The notes beneath the pieces were generated by a model. That model saw nothing but the letters and a program-made list of their open reading frames with translations. It made no database searches and was not told the origin of the DNA. Source: Siphonodentalium dalli (Eukaryota; Mollusca; Scaphopoda; Gadilida; Siphonodentaliidae). Taken from it: a stretch of DNA of 64,000 nt. Shown here one piece after another: positions 46,801 to 55,899 of this stretch. The stretch covers positions 90,016,983 to 90,080,982 of the forward strand of contig CP136061.1 in NCBI GenBank assembly GCA_032622095.1, in the 5' to 3' direction. Position numbers and translations under genes: made by a program. Position 1 is the first letter of the stretch, and every line of letters begins with the position of its first letter.

Positions 46801-49800
46801 TTTATTATTATATCAAATCAATTGAATGATTAACATATTAGTTTTTGTACCTATTCATCAGTCTGCTATATATATGTCTACTCATAAGCCTTATTATCAA
46901 ATGGTATGAAGAAGACTTACCCATCTCCATATAATGGTAGAATAATGACATATCATTGATGGGAGTATGAAGAGTTACCCATCTCCATATAATGGTAGAA
47001 TAATGACATATCGTTGATGGAGTATGAAGACTTACCCATCTCCATATACTGGTAGAATAATGACATATCGTTGATGGGAGCCAGATTATAGTCCTTCTCC
47101 CATGGAGTCCTGGCCAGTTTCTCTTCTTCACTCATGTCCGTGCATTTACGTTTAATGAAACGGATCAGCTTCCTAGAATCAAAATTGACAATTTAAAGCC
47201 ACATGGCGGTTTGCGCTCCAAAATACACCTAATATTTGCTTTTGAATTTTTCCCGGTATCAAAATATGTCGATAATTTCCATAAATACTTGAACTACCTT
47301 TCTGCAGGCATTATATGTCCCAGAAAGACGCAATTGGTGTCATTCAAAATACAACTTTGAACACAGTGTTTGGGTCCCAAACAAACAACAGCCATGTGCA
47401 CAGAACAGAAAAGAGCTTTTCATGTTAGTGTATTCCTGATATGATAGAAATAAAGAGTGTTTGTATCATTTCTGTGTGAAAAATTTAAATCAGCTGGAAT
47501 ATGGCTCTGATGATGGAAAGTATTTTTCAGAGCATATGAAGATGGAATATCAATATTTCATGTATTTGTCAGCCTATCTTATACATTCCAACTTATGTAG
47601 ACAAAATTTCGGGCAATCATCACCAAATTCACCCAGTGTATGGGATAGCATCACTAAATTCACCCTCTGGGGACTTCATTCTGCAAATGACAGACACACT
47701 ATTTGCAGGCTTTCGATATTTTACGAAACTGGTTTGGCTTTTTATTAAGATTATAGTCTATATAGACAGAACACGCATCTCAATCAAGAATCATTTATCG
47801 ATTGAGTTGAGACCGACACAAGGATATATTTAACGAAAAACAGAGCTTGAGTGAAATGTGACTATGCGACAACTGCAACAAATACGATATATAAATGATT
47901 CTAGATTATGATGCAAATTGTGTTCTGTATTTATTCTACACTCTTTTATTGAATAAGTTTAATCCATGGCTACCATTGATAGTATAATTACCTTTATTGT
48001 GATTTAAGTCTGATGAAAAACTGGTAATTTTCTGTGCATCACCCGGAGCGAATCGTTAAGACGTCATCGCTCTTGACAATGTCAACACACAGTAGTGGCG
48101 GCTTGTATATATGCAAATATGTGCATACATCTCGCCCATGGGTGTGGAATAAATTGACAGAACACAACGCGAATCTTAATCGAGAGCTTTTATCGAATGA
48201 GTTGCGGATGTAAATGTAACTATGCGCCGCCCGCAACGAGTTCGATAAAAGATTAGAGATTATGATGCAAGTTGTGTTCTGTATTTATTCTACATCATTA
48301 TGTCAGATAAGCTCAAACCATGACTAGCACTTTCGTTGATATTATAGCTACCTTTATTGTGATATAAGTCTGATGAATGATCAGTAATGATTGGAGCCTC
48401 ACCCGAAGCAGATCGTTGACGTAATATACGGCATCTTTCTTGGCGACAACGTCAACAAGAATACTTCTGGCTTGTATTCCAATAGAGGTATACAATAATA
48501 TGTATTCAATGGCTGGAATGCCGTTAAATACATGTGCCTCACGTCAATGTGTGTGGAATTCATTCAAAATAACATATTTGGAACAAGGATTGCCACACGA
48601 AAGACACTATCTTGTATAATATATTTGTATGTTGTTGTTGTACCTGGAGGTTTGGAACTGGGTTTGTTGCTGGGGCAGCAGGAGGTGCCAGATGGATATA
48701 GAAATTGATGAGACATCTTCTGGGTTCACACTCCTTATGTTAGGGATGGGATGGGAGGGACATTATAATGTACTCACGGAACAGCGATCTCCATGAAGTT
48801 ATTTTGGATATACTGTTTGCCAATCATGATTATGGCCAGCTGGATACACAACTCGATGAGACATCCTCCAGGTTCACACTCCTCCTGTCTCGCACCGAAG
48901 ATCGTGTTATATTTACCTGGACGTCCAGTAAATCTGCAAATATACTCAGATAGTAAGTCAACAATGATAATTTCTAGTGGACTCCGGCGCGGCTTGATGG
49001 CAATGATGGTGTTATCATTATTGGAGAATTGAGAATACAAAGATTTTTAATAACGTTTACTGGGGTTTATCATTGGTTTATTTAAGAAATGAATGGAGTT
49101 TGAGGGTGTAACAATGAAGGGTATAACACTGTGGTTATATTGTGCGAACCATGATACTTAATGTGATCCAATGGCCACAGCGACATACCCCGAAGAAGGA
49201 AAGGCTGTAGCGTAACAACCATGCACGCCAACCTTCACTGGCTACCTATCAAAGATCGGATACAATTCAAAATAGCAACATTTGGTTTCCGTCGGATGTT
49301 TGTCTCTGAATCCCTTCCCGAATATATTAACAGTCTGATATATCCATACACTCCCTGGCAAACACTTCGTTCTGGTGAATCGTCCCTTCTCTGCCCTCAA
49401 GGTGCAAATCTTATGACCGTCGGCGACAGAGCTTTCTCTGTGGCTTATCCCGACATTTGGAACTCTCTACCAAATGAAATGCGACAATCTTGCTTGCTAA
49501 CCGATTTTCGATCTGCTTTAAAAACTCACATATTCCGACGACGCTACCCCGACACAAAGAAAACTAACAAAATCGGATTATATATAATTCCACATATCTA
49601 TTGATTATTTTCCAAGTGCATTTCTTGTGTATTTATATAATGTGTAAAGCGCTTAGGGCCCCTTGCGGGGGATAGGTACTATATAAATATAAATATTATT
49701 ATTATTATTATTATACCCATTAATAAAACAATCAAACTAAAATCGTTTCTTACAGTTACAAACTCAGCCCATTTTCTCTTCTGAAATCTATCTGGAGTTT

Positions 49801-52800
49801 GGATATTATACAAGCACAATCTCTTTAAAAAGCCGACGAAAATCCTTTATCGGATGTACGTCTCTCGAACTCTCTATTAAAATTAGGTTCTGTATTCAAG
49901 GGATTCCCCACATTTCATTGGAGAGTGGCAGAGACTGCACACGATTTCATTGGTTTATGGCATAGCAGATCACGTCAGAGATCAGAGGTCAATGACGTGT
50001 TGGTAATTTTCCCACGCATGGTCAAACTCGACTATTATTGGTAAACTGAATACAGGCGATATATCCATAATTCATTTTACTCATCGCAATATAGGAGACA
50101 TCATCTTCAAGTTTTTTCATCACTCAACGATATTCATGACTGATAATGATTATTCTTTTGCATCTAGTTGTATTTATAACTATTTCTAAATACGAAGATT
50201 CTCACAAACATTTACAATGCCAGGAATGCATTTGGGAACTTCAATCTGAGTCTGTCTTCCACAGCAGATAAGGCCATGCAGAATGAGGTCCCCAGAGGGT
50301 GAATTTGGTGATGCTAGCCCTCTATGTGGGATATCGTCACTAAATTCACCCTCTGGGGACCTCATTCTCATTCAGGCCTGGAACATTGGCAATTTGAAGA
50401 ACAGTTACAAAAGCTTCCACTTACCTCCCTTTGAAGAAAGCTATGTAGGCGATAGATGAGTAGTAGTTAACAAACTGGAGAGCGAATAGTTTGAGAGTAA
50501 TGCTGTCATCATATTCATGCTGAGTTCTCAATGCCTCCATATCTGTCAGCCAGAAAGCTAATCTACCATACACCTACAAAAAGGGTCATTATAATTAACA
50601 AACTGGAGAGCGAATAGTTTGAGAGTAATGCTGTCATCATATTTATGCTGAGTTCTCAATGCCTCCATATCTGTCAGCCAGAAAGCTAATCTACCATACA
50701 CCTACAAAAAGGGTCATTATAATTAACAAACTGGAGAGCGAATAGTTTGAGAGTAATGCTGTCATCGTATTCATGCTGAGTTCTCAATGCCTCCATATCT
50801 GTTAGCCAGAAAGCTAATCTACCATACACCTACAAAGAGAGAATAGTTTGAGAGTAATGCTGTCATCGTATTCATGCTGAGTTCTTAACGCCTCAATATC
50901 TGTTAGCCAGAAAGCTAACCTACCATACACCTACAAAGGAACAGTTTGAGAGTAATGCCGTCATCGTATTCATGCTGAGTTCTTAACGCCTCCATATCTG
51001 TTAGCCAGAAAGCTAATCTACCATACACCTACAAAGAGGGTTATTAATAATAAAGGATCATACACCTACAAACTGGAGAGCGAATAGTTTGAGAGTAATG
51101 CTGTCATCGTATTCATGCTGAGTTCTCAATGCCTCCATATCTGTCAGCCAGAAAGCTAACCTACCATACACCTACAAAGAGGGTTATTAAAAATAAAGGA
51201 TCATACACCTCCATATCTGTTAGCCAGAAAGCTAACCTACCATACACCTACAAAGAGAGCGAACAGTTTGAGAGTAATGCTGTCATCGTATTCATGCTGA
51301 GTTCTCAATGCCTCCATATCTGTTAGCCAGAAAGCTAATCTACCATACACCTACAAAGAGGGTTATTAATAATAAAGGATCATACACCTACAAACTGGAG
51401 AGCGAATAGTTTGAGAGTAATGCTGTCATCGTATTCATGCTGAGTTCTCAATGCCTCCATATCTGTCAGCCAGAAAGCTAACCTACCATACACCTACAAA
51501 GAGGGTTATTAAAAATAAAGGATCATACACCTACAAATAGGGACAGAAAGCTAACCTACCATACACCTACAAAAAGGGTTATTAAAAATAATTTATCATA
51601 TACAGTCCACTCCAGTAAATTGCATATCGCTTAGCTGCATAATTCAGATAATTGCATAAAATGTGCATGCACGAAACCATTTTTTTTATAAAAGCATTAA
51701 TTTTTATCCATTTATTTGCATAACGGTCACACTGTATTCCATTTTTATGCATACGAAAATCGCCAACATTTTGCTCAGAAAGGGTAAAAAGTCACCTAAT
51801 GCCAAATGGTGCCATTGTGTCTGACATTTGCAAAATGAGGTCCCCAGAATTTAGTGACGCTAGCCCACAAGGCATGCTGGCGTCACCAAATTCACCCTCC
51901 GGGAACCTCATTCTGCTAAGGTGTAAGCAGAATGAGGTCCCCAGAGGGTGAATTTAGTGACGCTAACCCACAAGGCATGCTGGCGTCAACAAATTCACCC
52001 TCTGGGAACCTCATTCTTCTTAGGCCACAACTGCTATTTGAGATGCTTCCCAAAAGATGAGGCCTAAGCACAATGAGGTCCCAGAGGTGAATTTGGTGAT
52101 GCTAGCTCGCTGTGTGGGGTAGCATCACTAAATTCACCTTCTGGGGACCTCATTCTGCAAATGTCAGACACACTATTTCCAGATTTAATTATGCAACTCA
52201 TGACATATACTAGAAAATAAAAATATTAAAAAATCAACCAATATATGCATAAAACCATCAGAATTGAAAAGGCATTAACTTCAACCTTCATCAGCCAACT
52301 ATATTTAGTACGGCTTGTTTGTTCGTATTTCATTATTTTAATGAATACTAAAGAATACAATTTACTCAACACTACTCCTTTATGGTCAGATGAAACAATG
52401 CGCTTCATATTTGAAAAATATTTGTTCATAATGTCATGTAATATTGATTAATCTTGGCACCTATTTCCCGCATTAAATCTGAAAAGATCAAGATCAAATA
52501 ATATAAATCTAAGTTTACTTACAATATTAAGCACCATAATAATTGCAAGATTAATTAAAGCTGAGGTTGCCGTGGTAACAAGACTAGCATTTTTGTATAT
52601 AATATCACTCTCCATCACTTGTAAGGCAGCCAATGTTGATACTCTGTAAGCAATGACGCCCATCACAGACACTATAGCAAGGGCAGCCTGAAACAGAAGG
52701 ATATGTCATAAGACCCATCACAGACACTATAGCAAGGGCAGCCTGAAACAGAAGGATATGTCATAAGACCCATCAAAAATGCTATAGCAAGGGTGACCTG

Positions 52801-54390
52801 AAATAAATTGATATATAATAATGTAGGTGAGAGCAAAAATTAAAAAATAATGTTTCATAAATTTTGAACTCTTGCTCAGATAAACAAGGATCAATGGAGA
52901 GTTATTATGATGAGAATGGTTTTAACCGAGTCAAAAGGCAAAATTTCATTTGTTGGAACTAATAAGCAATGATAGGTTAACCCTTCCATACATGGAGCTT
53001 TCAGAAATTTTGCGAAAACCCTGTGCCAATGCATTCACTTATATATCCAAGTCTCCCATAAGGAGCCTCGCATATATAAGAGTATACATTGGCCTAACAC
53101 TATTTACCTTGATCTTGTCAGCCAGTGTATTCTCTTATATATGCGAGGCTCCCTATGGGAGACTCGCATATATAAGAGAATGCATTGGAATGGGATCTTT
53201 AATGCTGCACCAGCGCAGCTCCCGTCATGAAAGGGTTAAGATATCTTGTGATAAATCAGGAAAATATATCTGACTCAACTGCCATTTATGGCCAATTTCT
53301 AAGTCTGAATCGTGCCGATATATAGTGTATCTTAAAGTTATGTTGTACATTAGCTAGTCCAAGCCTAGAAATAGTATGCCTGACATTTGCAAAATGAGGT
53401 CCCCAGAGAGTTAATTTAGTGATGCTACCCCAAACAGCAGGCTGGCATCACCAAATTCACCCTCTGGGGACCTCATTCTGCTTAGGCCTCATCTTCTGGG
53501 AAGTATCTATAGTCTCAAACTAACATTGTATTTAGTTACTTTTTCCCTTCTGTTCAATTTCTATATCCCCTAATTTGCAGAAGATAAAATGCGTAATCGA
53601 GGTGACTAATGGGTGAACATCACCAACTTCAACTGGGGAAATTCAATCTATTCCTAGATCTCCCATAGCAGTTGAGGCCTGAGCAGAATGAAATTCCCAG
53701 AAGGAGAATTTGGTGATGCTAGCAAGCTGTGCGAGAGAGCATCACTAAATTCATCCTTTGGGGACCTCATTCTGCAATTGCCAGACACACTATTTCAAGG
53801 CTTGTCTTCTAAGTTAGTTTGATGGAACTTACCATAAAGAACATCAGAGACCAGGAGAAAAGGAAAATAGGAAATCTCTTCCTCCAGAATGGTATGTGTG
53901 GCTCCCGGAGCTGAAGATAAATAAAAGTATCAATGATACTGTAGCTCAATTGGAGAGGGGATAATGTCATACATTACAGTCAATGGAGCGATTAGGAATG
54001 CAGAAAGTGTAAATGTTTGATTGATACCTAGATCACCTGAAGAGCCATATGAAGTTTGGGATCAATTGGATGAAAATATTGGCTGTAGGGCATGCCAAAG
54101 TATTTAGTGATGCAAAGAATAAAATCCAAGATGGCCGCTAGTTTTTAAATGAAATTTGGGAAAATTTGATGACCGATGGAGGCCATTTTTAATCAAAAAA
54201 ATTTGGGGAAAATTTCATCGGATAAGAGATGTGACCTGTAGGGTGTGCTATAGGAAATTGTTGACCCAAGGCAATAGCTCAAACTTGACTTTGTCAAGTT
54301 GATCAAATAAAAACTCACCCCAGTAACTGGGTTATCTCGGAACTCCGTACAACTCTGCAGCCGGGCTAAGTACTCCGGTCGCGGAGGTTG
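40589..54390 (-). CDS. Anoctamin (TMEM16 family), C-terminal 500 residues in 11 exons
   Basis: Anoctamins are dimeric membrane proteins that act as Ca2+-activated chloride channels or phospholipid scramblases. Eleven exons with GT/AG borders join in phase throughout and give 500 residues ending at TAA. Family hallmarks in order: RPEY and NPVTG before the membrane domain; [16 protein letters not shown] and [60 protein letters not shown] with [10 protein letters not shown] (acidic Ca2+-site helix); [43 protein letters not shown]. About seven hydrophobic helices are visible, matching TM4-TM10. Full anoctamins are around 900 residues, so the N-terminal cytosolic part and first helices are missing here. 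I cannot assign a vertebrate paralogue. Channel or scramblase activity cannot be told from this. Tandem duplications sit on several exon edges. Confidence 0.93.
40962..41671. mobile_element. 710-bp hAT-like element in anoctamin last intron
   Basis: Ends TAGGCTCCTGC and GCAGGAGCCTA; ATGCAACA flanks both sides (40954-40961, 41672-41679), an exact 8-bp target duplication. Subterminal TCGAATCGAA-type motifs occur near both ends. No transposase frame. Confidence 0.85.
41879..42005 (-). repeat. 44-bp tandem copies of exon j end and splice donor
   Basis: Three units; each contains the complement of a variant of TTCGTTGTTGTGTTTGAG followed by GTAAGA (donors at about 41883, 41927 and 41971). Confidence 0.88.
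41972..42083 (-). CDS. Anoctamin exon j
   Basis: 112 nt, phase 2 to 0. Encodes [18 protein letters not shown], then [19 protein letters not shown]. Acceptor CGCTTAG. The last 33 nt or so plus the donor GAG|GTAAGA are repeated twice more at 44-bp spacing; the first donor is the one giving an open product, because the extension to the next donor meets TAG after three codons. Confidence 0.93.
42425..42466 (-). mobile_element. Half module of family B
   Basis: AAATTCACCCTCTGGGAACC and TCATTCTGCAAATGA, truncated, 30 bp past the exon i donor. Confidence 0.6.
42498..42670 (-). CDS. Anoctamin exon i
   Basis: 173 nt, phase 0 to 2. Encodes [18 protein letters not shown], then an extracellular stretch with NTS and NET glycosylation sequons, ending TDICR. 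The aspartate in TSDFIPR corresponds to a Ca2+-site position of the family. A half family B module lies directly after the donor. Confidence 0.93.
42760..42994. mobile_element. Family A' element with TTAA duplication, internally deleted
   Basis: TTAA at 42760-42763 and 42991-42994; one collapsed palindromic core. It has landed inside the family A copy, directly showing TTAA-specific insertion. Confidence 0.85.
43000..43463. mobile_element. hAT-like element, 464 bp
   Basis: Ends CAGGGACCAGCCTAGAGG and CCTCTAGGCTGGTCCCTG (imperfect); flanks TAAAGATC (42992-42999) and TGAAGATC (43464-43471) are an 8-bp duplication with one change. Internal GGGAGAAGTCACTTCTCC motifs occur near both ends. A family K copy sits inside (about 43165-43345). 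Confidence 0.82.
43760..44115 (+). repeat. Two units of a SINE-like repeat with GGACGGATGGACAG tail
   Basis: Units of about 170 bp share CAACAAAGGGCCATAACTCT-type and AAAGTTATCATCCGGAAA phrases, ending in a CGGACGGATGG tail. Such repeats are widespread in marine invertebrates; no gene. Confidence 0.6.
44185..44330. mobile_element. TTAA fold-back element E, copy 2
   Basis: TTAA at both edges; ends CCCTTTCAGTGCCAAGTC and complement; very close to 6391-6535. Confidence 0.8.
44811..45056. mobile_element. Family A fold-back element, complete
   Basis: TTAA at both edges, ends CCCTTTCATGACGGGAGCT and AGCTCCAGTCATGGAAGG; two palindromic modules (44848-44925, 44948-45006) linked by GATCAAGGTAAATATTGTTA. 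Best reference copy for family A. Confidence 0.85.
45290..45585 (+). repeat. SINE-like repeat with CA microsatellite
   Basis: Ends GGCAATAGCTCAAAC plus TTTACAAAGTAAAGTTGAGC; related to 54225-54315. A CACACACGCACA tract lies at about 45499-45530. Confidence 0.55.
45590..45930 (+). mobile_element. Single-unit copy of the minisatellite-bearing element
   Basis: Matches both flanks of 26574-27350 (ACTTGCATCCATACTCTATG, GACATCACGTGACATAATTT) but holds one 35-bp unit instead of about twelve. Ends 18 bp from the exon h donor. Confidence 0.7.
45948..46000 (-). CDS. Anoctamin exon h
   Basis: 53 nt, phase 1 to 0. Encodes the G completed from exon g, then [17 protein letters not shown], joining to [10 protein letters not shown] of exon i. 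Confidence 0.9.
46022..46145 (+). repeat. Dispersed repeat M, copy 1
   Basis: Shares ACAAGACAGTCAATGACT and AAGACTGAGA-type phrases with 55557-55681. Unknown class; in the intron between exons g and h. Confidence 0.6.
46296..46540 (-). repeat. 48-50 bp tandem array abutting the exon g donor
   Basis: Five units of TTATATAAGTGGAGCCACAC plus AGATTGGATGAAACAGATTC. The last unit runs to one base from the exon g donor, so it starts inside the splice signal itself but contains no exon sequence. Confidence 0.85.
46542..46694 (-). CDS. Anoctamin exon g (Ca2+-site helix)
   Basis: 153 nt, phase 1 to 1. Encodes [33 protein letters not shown] and [12 protein letters not shown]. The acidic residues in [10 protein letters not shown] lie in the helix that binds Ca2+ in characterised anoctamins. 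The donor abuts a five-copy intronic tandem array. Confidence 0.93.
46916..47085 (-). repeat. Tandem copies of exon f end and splice donor
   Basis: Three units at about 56-60 bp spacing contain the codons for INDMSLFY(H/Q)YMEM and GTAAG or, in the middle copy, GTAAC. Coding sense is preserved up to the donor in all three. Confidence 0.88.
47036..47172 (-). CDS. Anoctamin exon f
   Basis: 137 nt, phase 2 to 1. Encodes [10 protein letters not shown], then [18 protein letters not shown] and YQYMEM. Its 3' end and donor are repeated twice more within the intron at about 56-60 bp spacing. Confidence 0.93.
48650..48735 (-). repeat. Diverged partial copy of exon e
   Basis: The plus-strand phrases TTGATGAGACATCTTCTGGG and TTCACACTCCT parallel the exon e region at about 48847-48882. 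It reads [17 protein letters not shown] in frame, against [17 protein letters not shown] in exon e. Either a decayed duplication or a cryptic exon. Confidence 0.55.
48778..48933 (-). CDS. Anoctamin exon e
   Basis: 156 nt, phase 2 to 2. Encodes [34 protein letters not shown] and [10 protein letters not shown], the extracellular loop with conserved cysteines and the following helix. Acceptor TTTGCAG, donor CC|GTGAGT. Confidence 0.93.
49206..49712 (+). mobile_element. 5'-truncated L2/CR1-type LINE, 3' end
   Basis: A frame (49221-49604) reads [17 protein letters not shown], then [16 protein letters not shown] and [14 protein letters not shown]: the C-terminal block of L2/CR1-group reverse-transcriptase polyproteins. 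It is followed by the typical tail GTAAAGCGCTTAGGGCCCCT and ATATAAATATAAAT plus (ATT)n. Inserted opposite to the anoctamin gene in its intron between exons d and e. The enzyme domains are absent, so it is dead. The frame is still open over 127 codons, suggesting a fairly young insertion. Confidence 0.88.
49713..50260. other. Intron DNA without features
   Basis: Anoctamin intron between the LINE tail and a family B element; nothing else supported. Confidence 0.4.
50262..50386. mobile_element. Family B element, single module
   Basis: Palindrome with GCAGAATGAGGTCCCCAGAG and the complement; outer ends reduced. Close to the exon d donor. Confidence 0.7.
50425..50573 (-). CDS. Anoctamin exon d
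   Basis: 149 nt, phase 0 to 2. Encodes [18 protein letters not shown], then [17 protein letters not shown] and [13 protein letters not shown], the most diagnostic block of the family. Acceptor TTTTTGTAG. Nine or more partial copies of its acceptor plus first roughly 105 nt lie upstream. Confidence 0.93.
50469..51600 (-). repeat. Tandem copies of the exon d acceptor and first two thirds of the exon
   Basis: Acceptor-like CACCTAC (TAG on the minus strand) recurs at about 50571, 50699, 50827, 50929, 51028, 51165, 51247, 51343, 51490 and 51565. Most units carry the codons for [18 protein letters not shown] and the following block up to FALQFVN. Unit length varies (about 80-150, commonly 128 bp). 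No copy but the first has the rest of the exon or its donor. Confidence 0.92.
51815..52188. mobile_element. Family B elements, three modules
   Basis: Modules at 51834-51915, 51927-52018 and 52070-52160, with GACATTTGCAAAATGAGG at the left and CAAATGTCAGACACACTATT at the right. Likely a two-module copy with an extra module, in the intron between exons c and d. Confidence 0.7.
52523..52687 (-). CDS. Anoctamin exon c
   Basis: 165 nt, phase 0 to 0. Encodes [18 protein letters not shown] and a second helix [14 protein letters not shown]. The acceptor region and first 28 nt or so are present three times at 55-bp spacing; the copy at 52687 is the one contiguous with the full exon. Confidence 0.9.
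52659..52805 (-). repeat. 55-bp tandem copies of the exon c acceptor
   Basis: Three units; CAG acceptors at 52688-52690, 52743-52745 and 52798-52800, each followed by codons for (A/V)(A/T)LAI on the minus strand. The outermost copy is the most diverged. Confidence 0.88.
52977..53238. mobile_element. Family A fold-back element, complete
   Basis: TTAA at both edges; left end CCCTTCCATACATGGAGCT, right end AGCTCCCGTCATGAAAGGG; two palindromic modules. In the intron between exons b and c. Confidence 0.8.
53360..53804. mobile_element. Family B element, long form
   Basis: CAAGCCTAGAAATAG to CTATTTCAAGGCTTG, two modules (53394-53480, 53690-53776) separated by about 210 bp with GGCCTCATCTTCTGGGAAG. 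It ends 29 bp from the exon b donor. Confidence 0.8.
53833..53910 (-). CDS. Anoctamin exon b
   Basis: 78 nt, phase 0 to 0, acceptor TTATCTTCAG, donor ATG|GTAAG. Encodes [14 protein letters not shown] then the start of a membrane helix, [11 protein letters not shown]. Confidence 0.88.
54225..54315 (+). repeat. SINE-like repeat tail
   Basis: ACCTGTAGGGTGTGCTATAG and GGCAATAGCTCAAACTTG match 45.4-45.6 kb. It ends at the exon a donor. Confidence 0.5.
54319..54390 (-). CDS. Anoctamin exon a (first seen)
   Basis: 72 nt between TTTTGCAG and GG|GTGAGT. Encodes [14 protein letters not shown], then [10 protein letters not shown], the conserved cytosolic segment just before a membrane helix. Phase 0 at its end; entry phase assumed 0. 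No earlier exon was recognised up to the right end of the window. Confidence 0.85.
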
Positions 54391-54531
54391 CTGCAAAAGA
54401 ATAACAGTTTTATGTTAGCTTCAATTCAAAACAATATCAAATTTTTTGCGGGAAATAAAAATTGTATCAGCGTGTTTCACAAAGGATGAACATTTGAAAC
54501 ATGGACATTTCTTGAGATTGAGTATTTATCA

Positions 54532-54693
54532 CTTTCATGATGGGAGTAGCGCTGGTGCAGCATTTAAAATCCTGTGCCAGTACACTCTCATATATATGTG
54601 AGGCTCCTTATGGGAGACTCGCATATATAAGAGAATGCATTGGCACAGGGTTTTCGCAAAATTTCAGGAAGCTCCAGTCATGAAATGGGTTAA
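54532..54693. mobile_element. Family A element, single module
   Basis: Ends TTCATGATGGGAGTAGCGCT and AGCTCCAGTCATGAAATGGG with TTAA at the right edge; one palindrome (54575-54645). Confidence 0.7.
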
Positions 54694-55400
54694 ATTCAGT
54701 TGATATGTTTACCTGACTTCACATTTATATTCTAAGATTCCAGAAGTGCAAAAAACGTAATGATTATGATATACCAGATACGAATAAAGGACGTCAACGT
54801 AATTGACCAATCAGATCATTTGTTCAATTTAGGTTAGATACATTTTTGTATTCTAAAGAACCTTGTGAGCAGTGTTGTGAGTGGTAAAATTTGAATTCAT
54901 TGGATACCATAAAGGTCCAAATAAATAAAAATTCCATATTCTCTCATCACTCTAATGATCTCCTAAAAACCCTCGTCAAACATTTTTTTGAATATTTTCT
55001 GTTTAAAGGTACTCAATCCAATTTGATGGTCCCCATACCATCAGATTCCAACAACATCAACATTTTTTTAAATGCTGCTCCAGTTTTCAGAATATATTAA
55101 TATATTAATTGCCCAAAAATAATGCAAACTACAGTCAACTATAGTATAAAATTGCCCAAAACCTGTTATTTATGAACATTTTGTTCAACAAAATTTTGCC
55201 AGTTTGTCAAATATCTGACACAACTAGAGGTGTGACTGTCCCAATGGGACCAAGGATACCCCCAATGTTTTAAAAATACTAAGATGTTTCACATGTCAGT
55301 AAACATTTAGTTAAAATAATAAAATTTCAGTTCCCATTGCAGGTGCACAACCCTAACCTAATTTTAAACCTATTGACTGAGAAATTTAGGAATAAAAGCT
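54694..55400. other. Unassigned DNA upstream of the first seen anoctamin exon
   Basis: No exon or element recognised. No match to the anoctamin segment that should precede exon a. Confidence 0.4.
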
Positions 55401-55404
55401 CTGA

Positions 55405-55690
55405 CAAAATTATGCATGTTGCGAAAATGTTCTAAGTCGAAAAAGGGGGATAACTCCACCCAAACATGTCGGACAGATGTCATAATCGCAGGTGCACAGG
55501 TTCCCATGGTACTAAATATCTGTGCCAAGTTTAAAAACAATTTACCTAAAAATGTAGAAACAAGACAGTCAATGACTGTGGGGTCGCTCACCAGACTGCA
55601 AAGACTGATAAGACTGGGACTCTGGAGACCAAAACAGTCTGCACTTTTTATAATCACTTTAAAAGAAGTAGATTTAAACAGGATATGTGG
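55405..55690 (+). repeat. SINE-like repeat plus dispersed repeat M, copy 2
   Basis: Left part (GACAAAATTATGCATGTTGC, GGTGCACAGGTTCCCATGGT) matches 58430-58560; right part matches 46022-46145. Their adjacency suggests one longer composite repeat. Confidence 0.6.
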
Positions 55691-55899
55691 CTAGAGAGAC
55701 TTTAAGTATGTAGATTGGTGAAAATCAACCTTGAAATTGCCAACTGTACACTACTGATCACCCCCCCCCCCCAAACACAATACATGTATGTCAGACCAAT
55801 CAGTCAGGTGGTTCCAAGGTAGATGTTTTATAAATTTGGTATTTCAATGATTTTATTAGACACAAAAGTGTTAACTCCCCATAGCCTGCCATTTCTTGA

